The position numbers were made by a program, and so were the translations under genes. Below the pieces are notes generated by a model. The model had not been told where the DNA came from, did not search any database, and saw only the letters and a list, made by a program, of their open reading frames with translations. Below, in pieces: positions 45,695-58,990 of a DNA stretch of 64,000 nucleotides (its first letter is position 1; the number at the start of each line of letters is the position of its first letter). This DNA comes from Volvox africanus (taxonomy: Eukaryota; Chlorophyta; Chlorophyceae; Chlamydomonadales; Volvocaceae): positions 100,656-164,655 of the forward strand of contig BSDZ01000124.1 of assembly GCA_030268105.1 (NCBI GenBank), written 5' to 3'.

Positions 45695-47614
45695 ATTTGT
45701 CGCCAGTTAGCACCTTATTCTCCCATTGGTAAGCCGCAACCGCTTCAAAGCCACGCATCAGGCGTGTCGGTGGCATTTTGCAACTTGGATCCGAAATCAA
45801 GAAGCTGGTGGCGAGGTCGTGTCCTAGACTGTTGAGGGGATTTCTGTTTTCTTCACTTTTTGCGGAGACTTGCTCGAGCGAGGCCCTCACCAACACAGCG
45901 CCTGTCCAAGTTATGAGCGAGGGACGCACAGCCTTGGAGAGTGGCGAGCCCACAGGTACGGGACCTGGGATCTCTGATTAAGTTGCGGAGGGATGGACCT
46001 TTGTTGTAAGGGTAAGTAAGTCAGGGATCACGTGAGGCAAGCAAAGGCAAAACGGCTGCATGTGCGCGGATGTAAACAAGCATCTGCAAAGCGAGCCTGC
46101 TAGTGCAAATTTCAACGCGGCCGCTGCTCTGCCCTTATTCCGCATGTCGCTATCACCTGCCCGCCACGTTTCCGTCTAAATACCCTAGCCCAGCTGCGCG
46201 CGGTGTAGCCTGTACCCCTATCCAGCTTGTCCAACATACAACCCAGATGCTCCAGTCCCGTGCTGGCACACTCCGCCGGAGCTACATTTTACCTTCATGG
46301 ACAGTCACTATGTCTTTGGTATTGTAAGGATCCGCTTGCGACCTCACTGCTGCTCAACACAGCCTTTCCGTCCCTATACTGGCGCGTCCGTCGCAGGTCA
46401 CCAAGTACATGTCACCAGATAGCTAGGGCTGGTTCAGCAGCAGTCACCAGATATCTGGAGCTGGTACAGCCCTCCCGCCCAGCAGCAGTCGCCAGGCGCG
46501 CCCTACAAGCTGTAGTGCAGTCCGAACACAGGGCTGTCTTGAGAGAAATGCGCTTGCACGGGCAGTAGGTCAATCCACTGTGTTGCGGTGGGTCCTGACA
46601 GGAAGGGGCATGTGCATGCATGCGTTGTGCGGTGGTGAACGGGGGAAATGGAGTTATCGCTGCATGGTGAGCGCACCCGGCTGGGGTTCTGGCGATATCT
46701 GAGTTTGCGCGGCTTTATGCATCTGCTCATGTGGTGATTGGCGCGCTTGGCCTCAAGGGCTGGCCTGTCTGTGCGGGTCGAAATTTCACTCGGCTTGCTG
46801 TCAACTTGTGCTAGCTTCGGCTGCGCAAGTGTGCGGATGGAGGCTTAGTGGGTTTTCGTGGACGCCGGGTATCAATGTCACTGCTTCATGGGTGATATGG
46901 CTATATGCATAATGAGCTGTTCAATAGCTAGCAGTACCGCTTTGCTTTCTACTATCCCCGTTACCCGAGTACACATGCTAAGCTGGGGATCATGTATTCT
47001 CCCAAGGGGCGGCATTGATAATACTGTGCGTGATCTGGATTGGATTTGGTGGAAGGAGGGTACGCAGCCATTTATTGATTTCCATGCAAATAAACGAAAG
47101 CTCCCTAGGTCCGTGCCATTGGGAGTGTCCCAGCAGTGATTTAAGGGGGGTCACGATATGGCCCAGTAAGCCTCGTTTGTTCATCAAGTTTCACGTGGTT
47201 CCCTGGAGCCATACATGTCTCTTTTTGCCCGGAGCTACCCTCAACGAACTCTTGCTAGGCCCTAAGCACAACGTGTCCCCCTGGAGTCATAATCAGAGTG
47301 TCTCGGGACAAAAAACACGTCGTGTTTGTTGGATTGTTTCGTGCCAAAATTTGGTTGCGTGGTGAATTTGTTATGCCCCAATCTATCATGCGTTATTTAG
47401 CTCGCCAGACGGGCTGCATGTGCGGGGATGGTGTGAATGGGTGCGGCAGTTGTCAGGCGACCGGGCAGAAGGGCTACGGACCAAGGGGAGGCAGTAGACG
47501 GAGGTGTTGGACGAAGCAATAACAGGTCTCAGCTAGGGTGGGGCGCACGGCCGCAGGCATGGCTTCATGCCGGTGGCCACGGGCAACAAGCCATGCTTGT
47601 ATGCTCACTGTCAT

Positions 47615-47761
47615 GCGATCCAGGATCCTTGGGAGCTTCCTTGGACACTTTGCCTGTCCCTGGAACGAAACATATATATGGGGCTTTGACTTCATATTCG
47701 GTGTCTTTCGATACCACCCTTAATTGGGCAGACTCTGATACCTATGTTTTGTACTATATCG
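47615..47761. repeat. R147 in block A (U4)
   Basis: C variant. Its partner is at 50352. Confidence 0.85.
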
Positions 47762-48267
47762 ATAACAAGTCTCTTTGAAGGAAAATCAAAGGCATCGAAG
47801 CGTGAAAGAGCATGCGCCAAGGCCCCATATTTCCATAATAAAACGCTGAGAGCTGCAAATTCTATCCTAGGAAAAAGAGGTTCAACTTCGCGTCGTCCAC
47901 AGACGCTACTGGCCGTGGTTCCAGCTTAGTACTGAATGCACATAACTTCCCTGTGCCATCCTAACTGTGGATTGATTGGAAGCTTTCCGTAAGCAACGAA
48001 ATACCTCAAAATTTCTCACATATGTAAAGAAGCCCCTGGCAGGGCAGGTACACTCTCCGCCGTACTTTCATCAAACTTTTGCTACTTAGGCTGTTCAGTG
48101 CGCATTTTCTCACTACAGCGTTTTAAATGCAACGTTGTTTACTGCTACCTGCTCTGCACACTCTATCTCTATCCAACTTGACTTTCAACATACGCACACC
48201 GCGGCCTTAAGCTGCAAGCACACCTGGTCTTTGGATAGGCTTGCTTGTTTGCGTGGATTCGGATACC

Positions 48268-49886
48268 ATGAGCTGTGTCGCTAGGCCCGTCCTAAAAGCC
48301 ATGCTCAGTGGAATCTTCTACCTGGCGCGGACATGCTTCGAGGTCTTCTACCCAAGGTACGCTCAAGCCTTTTCCAATTTTCGTGGCTGACTCCACCGAT
48401 GTCTTTATTTTTTTCGTTTCTAATGTATCTAAAAGTTCCCGAGAGTATAGTTGCAATAAATAGCAAAGGTATTACATACATTAAAAATTGATGACGACGA
48501 AGAAGCAATTATGCACTGGAAAAAAATAGCTAATTTAGCTGATGAAAGAATAATTAGAATTGCTAAGCTTAATTAAAAATTAACTATATGGGCAGCTTTC
48601 CTTGCGTTGTAGCTGTATGTGATTGGGATGCCGCCGCCGCCTCACGGTCAAGGTCAAAGCCTGAAGCATTTTAAGTCACAGAAAATTAATTTTTCGCCCA
48701 TTGCCGCAGGACCATATTTCTCTCTTCGACCGCGGTGCATCTCCAGCCGAAGGTGCTGTGCTGGCAACTTAGGTTGCCGTCCATGCAGCAAATATCTGGC
48801 TGGATTATGGGTTCTCAGACAGTCGTTCCTATGGAGATACCCAGCGAGGCAGACGTCAGTGAGCCTGACCATGAAGTTCAGCCCTGGAAAAATGGAACCA
48901 AAAGTGATGGGTTTGACTATGAGGTGTCTGTGTTCCAACACCAGGATGCGCAGAGCATCGAGAGCAAAATCGACCACGAGGTGCCAGTGGTCCATATCGG
49001 CAATAATGAGAGTGATACCAAAGAGGTTAACTACGAGAGGCACGTGGCTGAAAGCGGAGATACCCAAAATGCGGATAATGTGGTGTGCCACGAGAGGGAC
49101 GTGGCTGAAAGCGGGGATACCCAAAGTGCAGATAACATGGTGTGCCACGAGAGGCACGTGGCCGAAAGCGGAGATACCCAAAATGCGGATAATGTGGTGT
49201 GCCACGAGAGGCACGTGGCTGAAAGCGGAGATACCCAAAGTGCGGAGAACGTGGTGTGCCACGAGAGGCACGTGGCTGAAAGCGGAGATACCCAAAGTGC
49301 GGATAATGTGGTGTGCCACGAAAGGCACGTGGCCGAAAGCGGAGATACCCAAAATGCGGATAATGTGGTGTGCCACGAGAGGCACGTGGCCGAAAGCGGG
49401 GATACCCAAAGTGCGGAGAACGTGGTGTGCCACGAGAGGCACGTGGCTGAAAGCGGAGATACCCAAAGTGCGGATAATGTGGTGTGCCACGAGAGGCACG
49501 TGGTCGAAAGCGGAGATACCCAAAGTGCGGATAACGTGGTGTGCCACGAGAGGGACGTGGCTGAAAGCGGGGATACCCAAAGTGCAGATAACGGGTTGCG
49601 CCACGTGAGCCATGTCGTCATACCCACTGAGGGGCTTACAAATGCGGATGTGGTTGAGTGGGTGATCACACTTAGCAAACTGGAAGATGAGGCACTTGGC
49701 GACCGTCTCATCTTCCAGCTTGCTCCGGAGAAGTTCAAAACCCAGGGACGGAAGGCTGTGTACGACAGGCTCAGGTGGCAGGTGAACCCACACCGTCACC
49801 TGCTCGGTGGGCAACACAGGGCGTTGGCCTTCAAAGCCTTCGAACACTTGCAAGTCGCATATAGCAGACTTGAGAACAACAACTAG
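48268..49886 (+). CDS. Gene B of U4 (intact)
   Basis: Exons are 48268-48356, 48596-48652 and 48710-49886, with the enlarged intron 1 as in U3. It aligns with U3 at an offset of 15,645 throughout and encodes the same protein. Confidence 0.6.
48407..48561. other. 155-bp AT-rich insertion in gene B intron 1 (U4)
   Basis: The same insertion at the same point as in U3, inherited through unit duplication. Confidence 0.7.
49029..49592 (+). repeat. 57-bp minisatellite inside gene B (U4)
   Basis: Same repeats in the same order as U3. Confidence 0.95.
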
Positions 49887-49986
49887 ATGCGCATGCCGAA
49901 GGCATATGACGAGCGAGGGGTGGAGCAAGGGAAACAAAGGGGGGATTGCATGCATCTTATCAGGGCTTTATGTTAGTCATCAGAAG

Positions 49987-50085
49987 GTAAGTGTGGGACT
50001 TGGCCTGCCTGTTTCATTGTGTCGCTCAGTTTTTACGATAATAATTAGACATGTCCTTACTGACTAACAAACCCTTTCCACGCAG
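49987..50085 (+). other. Intron downstream of gene B (U4)
   Basis: Same 99-bp intron as in the other units. Confidence 0.65.
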
Positions 50086-50351
50086 ATTTAATACCCTGGT
50101 GTTGACTGGTCGGGGGCTCTGCCTCCAGGGCGGCTGTGGCTGGGACGTATTGTCCTTTGCTTGTGTAACGAGTGGCAAAAAGAAGTGGGCTTAAGCCGCC
50201 GGAGCGGCTTTGGCTGGGACAAAGGGGGGGCCTTAGCCGCCGGAGTGGCTTTGGCCGGGACGTCTTGATTGTCCCTGTTTGTGCAATGGAGGAGTAATGG
50301 GTGCGAGGTAAAGAAACCCCACCACATGGAGGGTTACGACCCCAGAAACAC

Positions 50352-50498
50352 GCGATCCAGGATCCTTGGGAGCTTCCTTGGACACTTTGTCTGTCCCTGG
50401 AACGAAACATATATATGGGGCTTTGACTTCATATTCGGTGTCTTTCGATACCACCCTTAATTGGGCAGACTCTGATACCTATGTTTTGTACTATATCG
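50352..50498. repeat. R147 downstream of gene B (U4)
   Basis: T variant. Direct repeat of 47615-47761. Confidence 0.85.
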
Positions 50499-51731
50499 TG
50501 ATTGGTACTTCCACAATTCTGTTTGTGTTTCATGTAACTTTCTTAACCACGCACACCCTGAGCTCAGACCCTCGTCATTAATTCCATATTTGCTGCGTAG
50601 CCCTACAGTGTGACAAGATGTCATTATGTTTCAGCTTTCTGCGCCCTTCCTGTCTGAGTACACGCCTACACAATTAACGGATACAGCAAGAAGTTTACAC
50701 AGCTTTAGTAGCTCGGTAATGCAGTCAACACAGCTGCATGGTTCACATGCTCGTCATCAACATATCACGTGAAGGGGTATAAACACATACCCATAGCCCA
50801 TACCAACGGCGGGGTGGGGCTTATCAAACTAGTTTCCAAACAGTGAACGTGAACGTATCATACACAAACATTCACACACGTTCAGCCCGCAGCCCATCCA
50901 CAAATTAGATACGCATGAAGGCACGAGCACGCACCAGCCATCAGGCGTACACTGTCGTGGATGTCAATATTCCCATGCCGTGGCATCCTCTACCAGCCAT
51001 ATGTGAATACGTCCTGATCAATGTATAAATAGACACGGCCATCCGGCCTCATACACACGTAGTCTAATGCCCAACGACACGCATGAGTCCACGCAGTTGC
51101 TTTCCGCCTGTCCATAGCTGGTGTGCTGACATACAGCGCAGAAGTGATTCATTGTATATGTCTGCAAACCAACACCAGAGCAACCTCCATCCGCATCACG
51201 AATCCACCCTGCCACATGTACGGGCATGCTGAAACCTTAGCCTCTGCAAATGTGTGACCAACCAGATGTACATAACCCACACACACGCCCTTGCCTGTGT
51301 TCATGCTAGCTGCGAATCTATAGCGTATCTGAACGACAAGTATTCAAACTGGCTCAATCGTTCCATTGGATTATTTTCGCCCGTACAATTGTGATGCTGA
51401 TTGCTAGGAATTAATTCCTGAGGCACCCGGTCGAGGCAACAAATGGGTAGGCATATGGATGCCGCCTGCACCAGTGCAGTGGCATATTCGTACATGCTTG
51501 TGCATACATGCAGATGGATGCAGAATGTGCTCCGCCCAACTGGCAAGCTCTGCTACGGCAGCTAACATTTCAATCCATATGTGCTACTCACGTCTACATC
51601 TCCACCCCTACCTCCACCTATACTTCAGCCCCACTTTAGCGATCTCAACCATATCCAGAACGACCCTTGCATTCAAGTAGGGCCGTGTTGTCCCTGCCCA
51701 GCCATAGGGCACAAGGTTTTACCAACATATG

Positions 51732-52323
51732 CTATGAATGGAGCGCGGCTTCGGGGACGACAGCACGCATGCGGTGGCGACAGCGGCCGCGACCTAGGGG
51801 GAAAATTGCTGTTGATGGGGCGGTACAAGGGGCGGCGACAGCTGCAGGAGCCCAGGGAGTGGCCGCGCTGTTTGGCAAAAAGTGGCGACCGTTGTGGCAC
51901 GCTGCAGTCAGAGGCAGTCCACGAACTGATACAGTCCGCATCTACTGCCGCCAGAAGGCCATGGGCCTGTGTATATATGTAGCTCTTACTCACCGCTACC
52001 GCAGACGAGGGGCCCACCGACGGGGTTGGAGGCGAGGGTGAAGTTCCCGGGCCCGAGGTTGCCATTATTGGGCACCGTTGTCGCCCAGTTGATGCGCCAA
52101 TTGATTGGGGCGTTGTGGCACCGAACAGCCTGGGATCTGCGCATTGGCATCAACATGGGGTCAGGTGGGTCGTCGTACTCCACAAACTCCCCTGCATGCA
52201 AACCGCTCCAAGTCGTGGTAATGACAGGAGTAAGAGGGGGCAGCGGGCGGGTGGCCGTTAGTGTCAGATAGCGATTAGTGTTTGGTGATGAGCAGGTGCG
52301 GGACAGAATCCAGAGGCAGCACT
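51732..52323 (-). CDS. Possible two-exon gene in block C (U4, unknown)
   Basis: Same as the U3 candidate. Confidence 0.3.
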
Positions 52324-53034
52324 AGTGCAAGCCTGTGCAGTGTAGCACTGGCAAGCGGTACAAAGTCCTGGTGACGGTGGGTATGGATGCACAATGTTCG
52401 GGATGGCGGCATGTATTGATTGGGATTCGTCAGGAATGAATGTATGCACGTACACACAAACAAACACAACCACATTTCACACGATCATCTGTGTGCGTGG
52501 CGGAGACCAATGTTGTGCTGCAGCTCGTGAAAATGCACGCTCTCACGTCAGCAGCGGAGGTGCCCTGGGTGTTGACGCGCGCGGCGGGTCACGGGGTCAG
52601 GGTCCCAATGTGCATGTGGGAAGATCGTGCACTGAGGATTCGTTCACGTACTTCCCTGAGGGGACTCATCCATCAGGTCCGTTACGCGGCTTGACGATCC
52701 CTCTCGAGGATACACGCAACAACGGATCGTGACGTAATCCCTAGCCAAGATATCCAGTTGGTACCTTACAGCAGCTGCCAACGGGCACCCACTCTGCGTG
52801 TACGTGCATGTCGCTCACTTTGCTGGCCGCCCCGTTGGTCCCTATAAGAATTGCACTGCGTTCACTGGCCTCACCTTGATGGTAATGCGGCATGTTGTGG
52901 TACTGCACTTGATCTCGCTCCGCGCACAGCACCACCAGGAGACGCCGCCGAGTGCGGTGCTGCAGAACGGCCCCTAGGACGGATCACTTCGTTGCCATCT
53001 GAATGCAGTCGTCGGTGAGAAATACGCCATGTAG

Positions 53035-53337
53035 ATGCCATACTTTGATGAAAGTGGGAGGCGGACGTTGGGGCGGCCCAGGCCGGTTGTCAAGACGCAC
53101 GTCTTTAAGTCGCACGAGAGGACAGGAACAGGATGTTGGAATGGTAGAAACGAGAAATTTGAGATATGTTGTAACCTTTCATACCATGCAAGTTGCAGCA
53201 CGGACTATAAATGTGTGTATTCTAGGTGCCTGCTGGTAGATGTGGACTTTGATAAGTTCGACCTCCCTGATTCCTTGGTCAACCGCTGCACTCACGCGTT
53301 TATGAAGCAACAGCAAAACAATTACGGTTGGGATTGA
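53035..53337 (+). CDS. Block D Cys-rich ORF (100 aa), U4
   Basis: Identical to the U3 copy. Confidence 0.35.
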   Translation: MPYFDESGRRTLGRPRPVVKTHVFKSHERTGTGCWNGRNEKFEICCNLSYHASCSTDYKCVYSRCLLVDVDFDKFDLPDSLVNRCTHAFMKQQQNNYGWD

Positions 53338-54130
53338 ACAATTGCCCGAAAGATCATATACACTTAACCATTATTTAATTCTCACAAGTATGCAAATGCA
53401 ATCAAATCGTTGGTTTGGGAGCTTCGACAGTCTTGTCAGTTCACCGTTGATCCATCGCGCTTCCGACGTGACAGCTTCACCGATTGGGCTTGCTCGTAAG
53501 AGCATCGAACAATTTTATTTGCCTCTTTGTCTCGAACTTATTTTCTTTAGTTCCCTGAATCAAGAATTGTGTGCAAGTGCCAGGCGTTTCCATAGTTACC
53601 ATTGCAGGAAGTCAGACGCGGCAGACAAGTTCAGCTCCGTGCTACAATGCAGCGGTCGGGCGGAAGGCGGCAAGTGTAGGGTGATAGGCGCTACATGAAG
53701 AAAACATGAGTCCCCTCTCGTCCCTCACCTTTGTTCTACCCTTTTGTTCAATAACGGCAACAGCCCCCAAGCCAACCAACGTCATGCTTTGCATGAAATG
53801 AGCATATCTTGAAATACTTCTTCCGTCAAGTAAAGAATTTCCACGTAAGAATTTCCGTCAAATACATCGTTTAATCCAAAGAAATTTCAAAGGAAGCGAT
53901 TTCTAAATGTAATGCTGTATCTGGGTATCATCACATATTCGGCATCTGTAGCACGGCGTCCAAACTCTATCCTTATCCTTGTAGATGATGTAGATTAATC
54001 TCAGTACCGGCGACGAAACGGCTTTTGCGAGACCGAGGTAAGGGCATCGTAAACGGACCATCAATCATTTGGCGACGTGCGACTTTCGTGCACGACGACG
54101 CGACCAGGAATGTTAAGAAAATTTCTTGAA

Positions 54131-54541
54131 TCATAGATGTTGTTCAAGATTCTTTGAGCTGGTAAGTAAAAATGGTTGGTAGTTGGAAGTTGGTAATCTT
54201 CCTGTCAGTTCCTGCAGGCATCGGTTCCTTATTATCGGTCCCGATGTTGCTGCAAACCAGGTGTCACCTTTACGAACCATTTCGTCACTACTCCCATCTG
54301 CTGCCCTTCCCGGGTCAGCCTCCAACGCGGCCAGCTGAGTCCCAATACCAATTTCACAGACGTGCTCGGACCACACGGTACGTCCAAGTTTTAAATGACA
54401 GGTTCCACCCTGCCGTCCCCGACTAGCCTGCATACGATCGTAAGCCTCAGACGGTAATACCCGATCTCCCCCGATGGAAGAAGTATTCCTGGGTGGACGG
54501 GTGGCTTCGAAGCCACATTGCGACGTGCGGCCCCTTGTCAT
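54131..54541 (-). CDS. 136-codon minus-strand ORF (U4, doubtful)
   Basis: Same translation as the U2 frame. Confidence 0.25.
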   Translation of the reverse strand: MTRGRTSQCGFEATRPPRNTSSIGGDRVLPSEAYDRMQASRGRQGGTCHLKLGRTVWSEHVCEIGIGTQLAALEADPGRAADGSSDEMVRKGDTWFAATSGPIIRNRCLQELTGRLPTSNYQPFLLTSSKNLEQHL

Positions 54542-54930
54542 TACCGTCAGTCAGGTTAATTGGCGGAGCGAACATGGACCAGGGTTTTGGTGTAGGTCAT
54601 GCTCCGGAACCAGACATATTTAAGAGTTTCTCATTACCACCTTTTTCTAAGCACAGATTTACATTTATGAGCGAGGCAGGAGACAAGGAAAGGCCGCCCC
54701 AATGGCCATTCATGAAAACCCCTCTCCCGGAGGTGGACGGATGACTGTCATTTGACCCAACAGCAACTGAAACCCGCCAGCCCTCCGCGCTCCGCGGCTC
54801 TGCATCCCTTCAACTCTAGGCACTATCATCCTTCCTAGTCAACCTTCCTGTTCTCACCGCAGACCCCTCCCCTTTCTGGGCCGTCCACAAAGCGAGTTCG
54901 TTCTGTCCTTCCGTTCTTCCATTCATTCTT

Positions 54931-55132
54931 TTGCCACCCCAAGGGGTTCGCCGTCTGGCCGCGGAAACCATTTTTCCACAAATTAAATTCGTCATCCCCG
55001 AGGCCCTGGCCCGCGAACCCACAACCCCTTCCTCACATACAGGAGGTTCTGCAAAATTCCGTGCGCTGGATTTGGATCGCGAGTGGCTCCCCACCTGGCT
55101 GCAGAAAGCTGGGTACACCACGCTATACACAG
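54931..55132 (+). pseudogene. Arylsulfatase-like exon fragment (U4)
   Basis: Same fragment as U2. A nearby downstream frame differs from U2 and U3 by one base (CAAATTTTC for CAAAATTTC). Confidence 0.5.
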
Positions 55133-55681
55133 GTGAATGCGGGGGGAGGGGGCAAGCACTCATACATTAACTTTTGCTTGCATCTACCAACGTCTCTCGC
55201 AGCACCTCTTCGCTGTCGCCAACAACACCGATAGTATACATCATCACGGTTCCCATCGCTCTTCTTTCTACCATTATGCACGGCCTTGGCGGCTACTTAG
55301 CTTACGCCCCGATTGATTCCACATTCCCTACCGGGGACGACGCCAGCCACCAAATTTTCGAAAGATATTACAAACTGGCAAAATATTAATACATATTTTA
55401 ATTTGGAGGTGCTTTAATATTGATATTGATATTGATACCAATCTTTATCTAATACCTCCACAATCATACCGCCTCGAATAAGCAACGTACAAAATTCATC
55501 AGTTTTTGTAGAGTTATTTGTAAATAACTTCAAACGTTTTTCTATGCAATATGATTTTAATAGTGCAAATTGATCTACCAGTTACTATAGCATAACAAAT
55601 AAAGGTATAAACAAATTGATAGCCGCACAAACACAATCAAAAAAATATTAAAATTATTTTTTATTTTTCTGATATTCTGCT

Positions 55682-56465
55682 TTACTTTATGCCAGTAATG
55701 CATAGTAGGTCAGGGCAGTACGGCGGTATAAAAAGAATAGATGCACCAACCGACTCAATTAGTAGCTTAACGGATTCCTTTTTATGAAAGGCTATATTAT
55801 CCATTACGACCACATGTCCCTTAGATAACTGAGGTAATAAGACATTTTGTAGATAAGTATCAAACACTCAAGAGTTACAATAACCGGTAAAAACGAAAGG
55901 AGCAAATAGTGTGCTATTCCTCAAAGCGGCAATCTTGCTTACCCTTATTTTGTGGCTGAATTCGTTTTACTATAACATCTCTTACCTTCTAAGCTGTAAC
56001 CATGAGAAAAAGTAATGTTTTCCTCTGCACCACTTTCATCAAAATATACTAAACGCTCTACTGGAATTTGTATTATTTGTTCCATAAACTCTTTTACTTC
56101 CAATTCATTTTTTTGGTGTGAAAAAAGGTGTTTTATATATGTATATATCAGTCTGTTAATCCATCTGCCTAATGTCCATCCAAATATCTTTTCCGGCCAT
56201 CATATGGGCAATTGATGTAACGTTTTATCAGGATTCTCCAGAAGAAATGTTTCTAATTGTTTTAAATCCTTTATTTTATGACTATGGCCTTTTTGATAGC
56301 CTGATTTTGCTTCTAATTTACCTGTTTCTTCCTTGATACTAACCCAGTTGTATATTGCCTGTCTATTAATCCTGATTATTTAACTTGCCTTTGTAATAGA
56401 CATTCTTGAATCTACTTGTGCAAATATTTTTTCCCTTAAATCCTCACCTAACGCAAAATTAGGAA
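55682..56465 (-). pseudogene. IS630-family transposase remnant (U4)
   Basis: As U3, with an extra one-base loss in a T-run near 55968 that shifts the frame. It is either further decay or a sequencing error. Confidence 0.8.
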
Positions 56466-56836
56466 AAAATACAAAAATGTAGAAGAAATAAGTGATATGT
56501 AGTTACATATACACCTCAATCCGTGTGCCACGCCAGTAAGGAGCCATATGCCCTCACATAGAACAATCCCACGTAGATCGTGTGGCGCTGGCCCTGACTA
56601 CGCACAAATCTTGCAGCTTCATCAATCCTTCCTGTGGCGACGCTCGAAAGACGCGCATCGTTGTCAGATTAACTTTACTCCGATATAGCCGGTCTTGCAT
56701 AATATTTGGGTATGTAAGACCTCTTCCGTCCGTACGGTTGGAAGCCACATAAATTACATTGCTCCAAACACAGGCCACGTTTGTTAATTAATGTGGCCAT
56801 TGAATAATGTACACCTCTCCTTGCTCTGGTTTAGCA

Positions 56837-57742
56837 TCAAGCTAACAGATATACAGCCACCCTTGGCACCTTTTTCTTCCGACGAAGGAAATATGGAATG
56901 GCCATAAGTATTCTGAGGCCGCGCATCACAAGGAGAACCACAAAGGTGAAGTTAATCGTTGGGCTGGGGTCCACCTTGCTGTAATTATCATATGTGTAGC
57001 GATGCTTGGCCTTAATTTCCTCGTCCGTCAACACCGGTCTATCACTTGCTTGTAGTTGTTGGTGTCAGCCTTGAATACTGAGCCATCAGCACATGAAACA
57101 GCTACGTTAATGGGAAGATAATCGTCCTCGCCAAGAGCTGTATCGGACTTGAGATCGCCGCCCAGCTGCCAGCTGCCAACAAACAGGGGACTGAAGCATG
57201 CTCCATTTCTCCACCGTACATAAGAATTTCGGCCTCGTTTGGCTCACTGCCCATTCAAATGTCCCATTCGCCAAAAGTGCTCGAGTACGATAACGCGCGG
57301 TCCTCACCGACAGAGCTGCTCCGGCGCGTGTATATCGGCTTTCCGTTATAGCAGGACGTCAGCTTGCAAACACCATCCAAGCCACCGTTAAGCTTATCTG
57401 CCTGCTTGTCGACCCCGGCGACTTTGATATCGCAAGAGGCGGTTTCACTTGCCAGCACTGGCTGACCATTGGTATCAAAGAGGCATTCTTCAAAGAAATC
57501 ATACTTCTCGGCGTGGTAATCCTCGTATCTATTATGCCGTAGTACTCATAGTAGGCCTCGTCCTCATCACCATCGTAGCCATACTCATCGTAATAGGAGT
57601 CATCTTCAGTATCATAGGAGTAATAACCATATCCGTAGTTATGTTCATACTGACCCAAACAGCGGGAAGCTGCAACTGACAAGATGGGGAACCCTAAGCC
57701 GAAACTGATGATGGCTGCTTCGATGAATTTCACCTGCATCAT
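56837..57742 (-). pseudogene. Secreted or membrane-anchored protein pseudogene (U4)
   Basis: Same breaks as U2. One base gained just upstream (about 57775) alters the frame ahead of the signal peptide. Confidence 0.55.
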
Positions 57743-58298
57743 AGTTGTTACTTTCAATGGTCCGTTGCATTTAAAAGGTCCGATCAAGTACAGCACCTGT
57801 ACGGATTGGGCTGTAGGGATCACCGGCAACATTTTCCGTCTTGGTCCATAAGAAATCCACAGTTCTAACATCTGAATATCGCTCGCTATATTTGAAGAAT
57901 GACATACATGATATGCAAAATGCGTCATCTAAACAGGCCTATGTTCTCGCTTACTGAGCTTATTCGGCCCAGAGAAACTTCAAATATAGAATATAAAACA
58001 AAATATGACTTTCATTTGTCTTGGAAGAATTCGTGTTGAAGGCGTCAACTTCAAAGACTATTTTGGCAATATTGGCAACCTTTCATCAAACTGAGCTCCA
58101 ATACAGACAATTAGTTTATTAAGCCGCTGGCATACTTATCTTTCCTCTTGCATAGAGGCACTGGTGGAAATTTAATCTAGACTGCTCAACTCGCGAAGAA
58201 CTTTAGGCGCTGAGCTCAGCAGTGCCCTACCTCCTCGAAACAGAAGAATGACTGTGGCCGGTTCCGCCGGCGGCGGCGGCACCGACGATGGCATCCCA

Positions 58299-58990
58299 TC
58301 AGCCTAACGGGTATGTGCACCAATGGAGGGGAGTGGGCCATGTTAGCTGCGACGGGCAGCGAGCTTGGGCTTTTTGGGTCGCTGCGGCCGGCAGGGACCC
58401 CCAATAGTGCCGTATAGTAGGAGGCGACATACCACGACCGAATGAGGGGTTGGAGTAAAATGTGGATCCATGTGAACTCTTCAGCCTGTTTCCCGAGCCT
58501 CCAAGTAATTCACGGCTCAACTGATTGTGCTCCATAACCATCTGGACCCTCGGGAACCTCCTCATAGGCTGCCATTGAGGAGAAAGGGCGTGAGGCAGAC
58601 ACGCTGGACCGTTTGGAACGAAACGGGTGCAGGGTGGCCGGAGGCTGTGCGGAGGAGGACGAGCTAGTAATCGATTGGAGCGATGGGTTGGTCTTTATAT
58701 GACAAGAGGATGGCGTCGTCGGTAGATATGCCTGACGGGGGCCGCCGCTCGACTGGTGCAGGCACACAAAGTGGATTGGAGGAGGAAGTGTCGTGCACAG
58801 GTGGAACATTTAAGGACATGCATCCACTTGGGCTGGGAGAGGCCGAATGACATTTGGGATATAGAGATTCCAAATCATCGGATTCAAAGACAAGGAGGCA
58901 GGGGGAGCGGACTTAAATATAGAGGGTAATCGGGTGGGCTAGGTGTAGCTGGCGGCATTGGTGGTGGTGATCGCCGGCGCGCCACTAGGA
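58299..58990 (-). CDS. Ser/Pro-rich ORF cluster (U4, extra indels)
   Basis: As U3, but a one-base insertion near 58897 shortens the first frame. Confidence 0.25.
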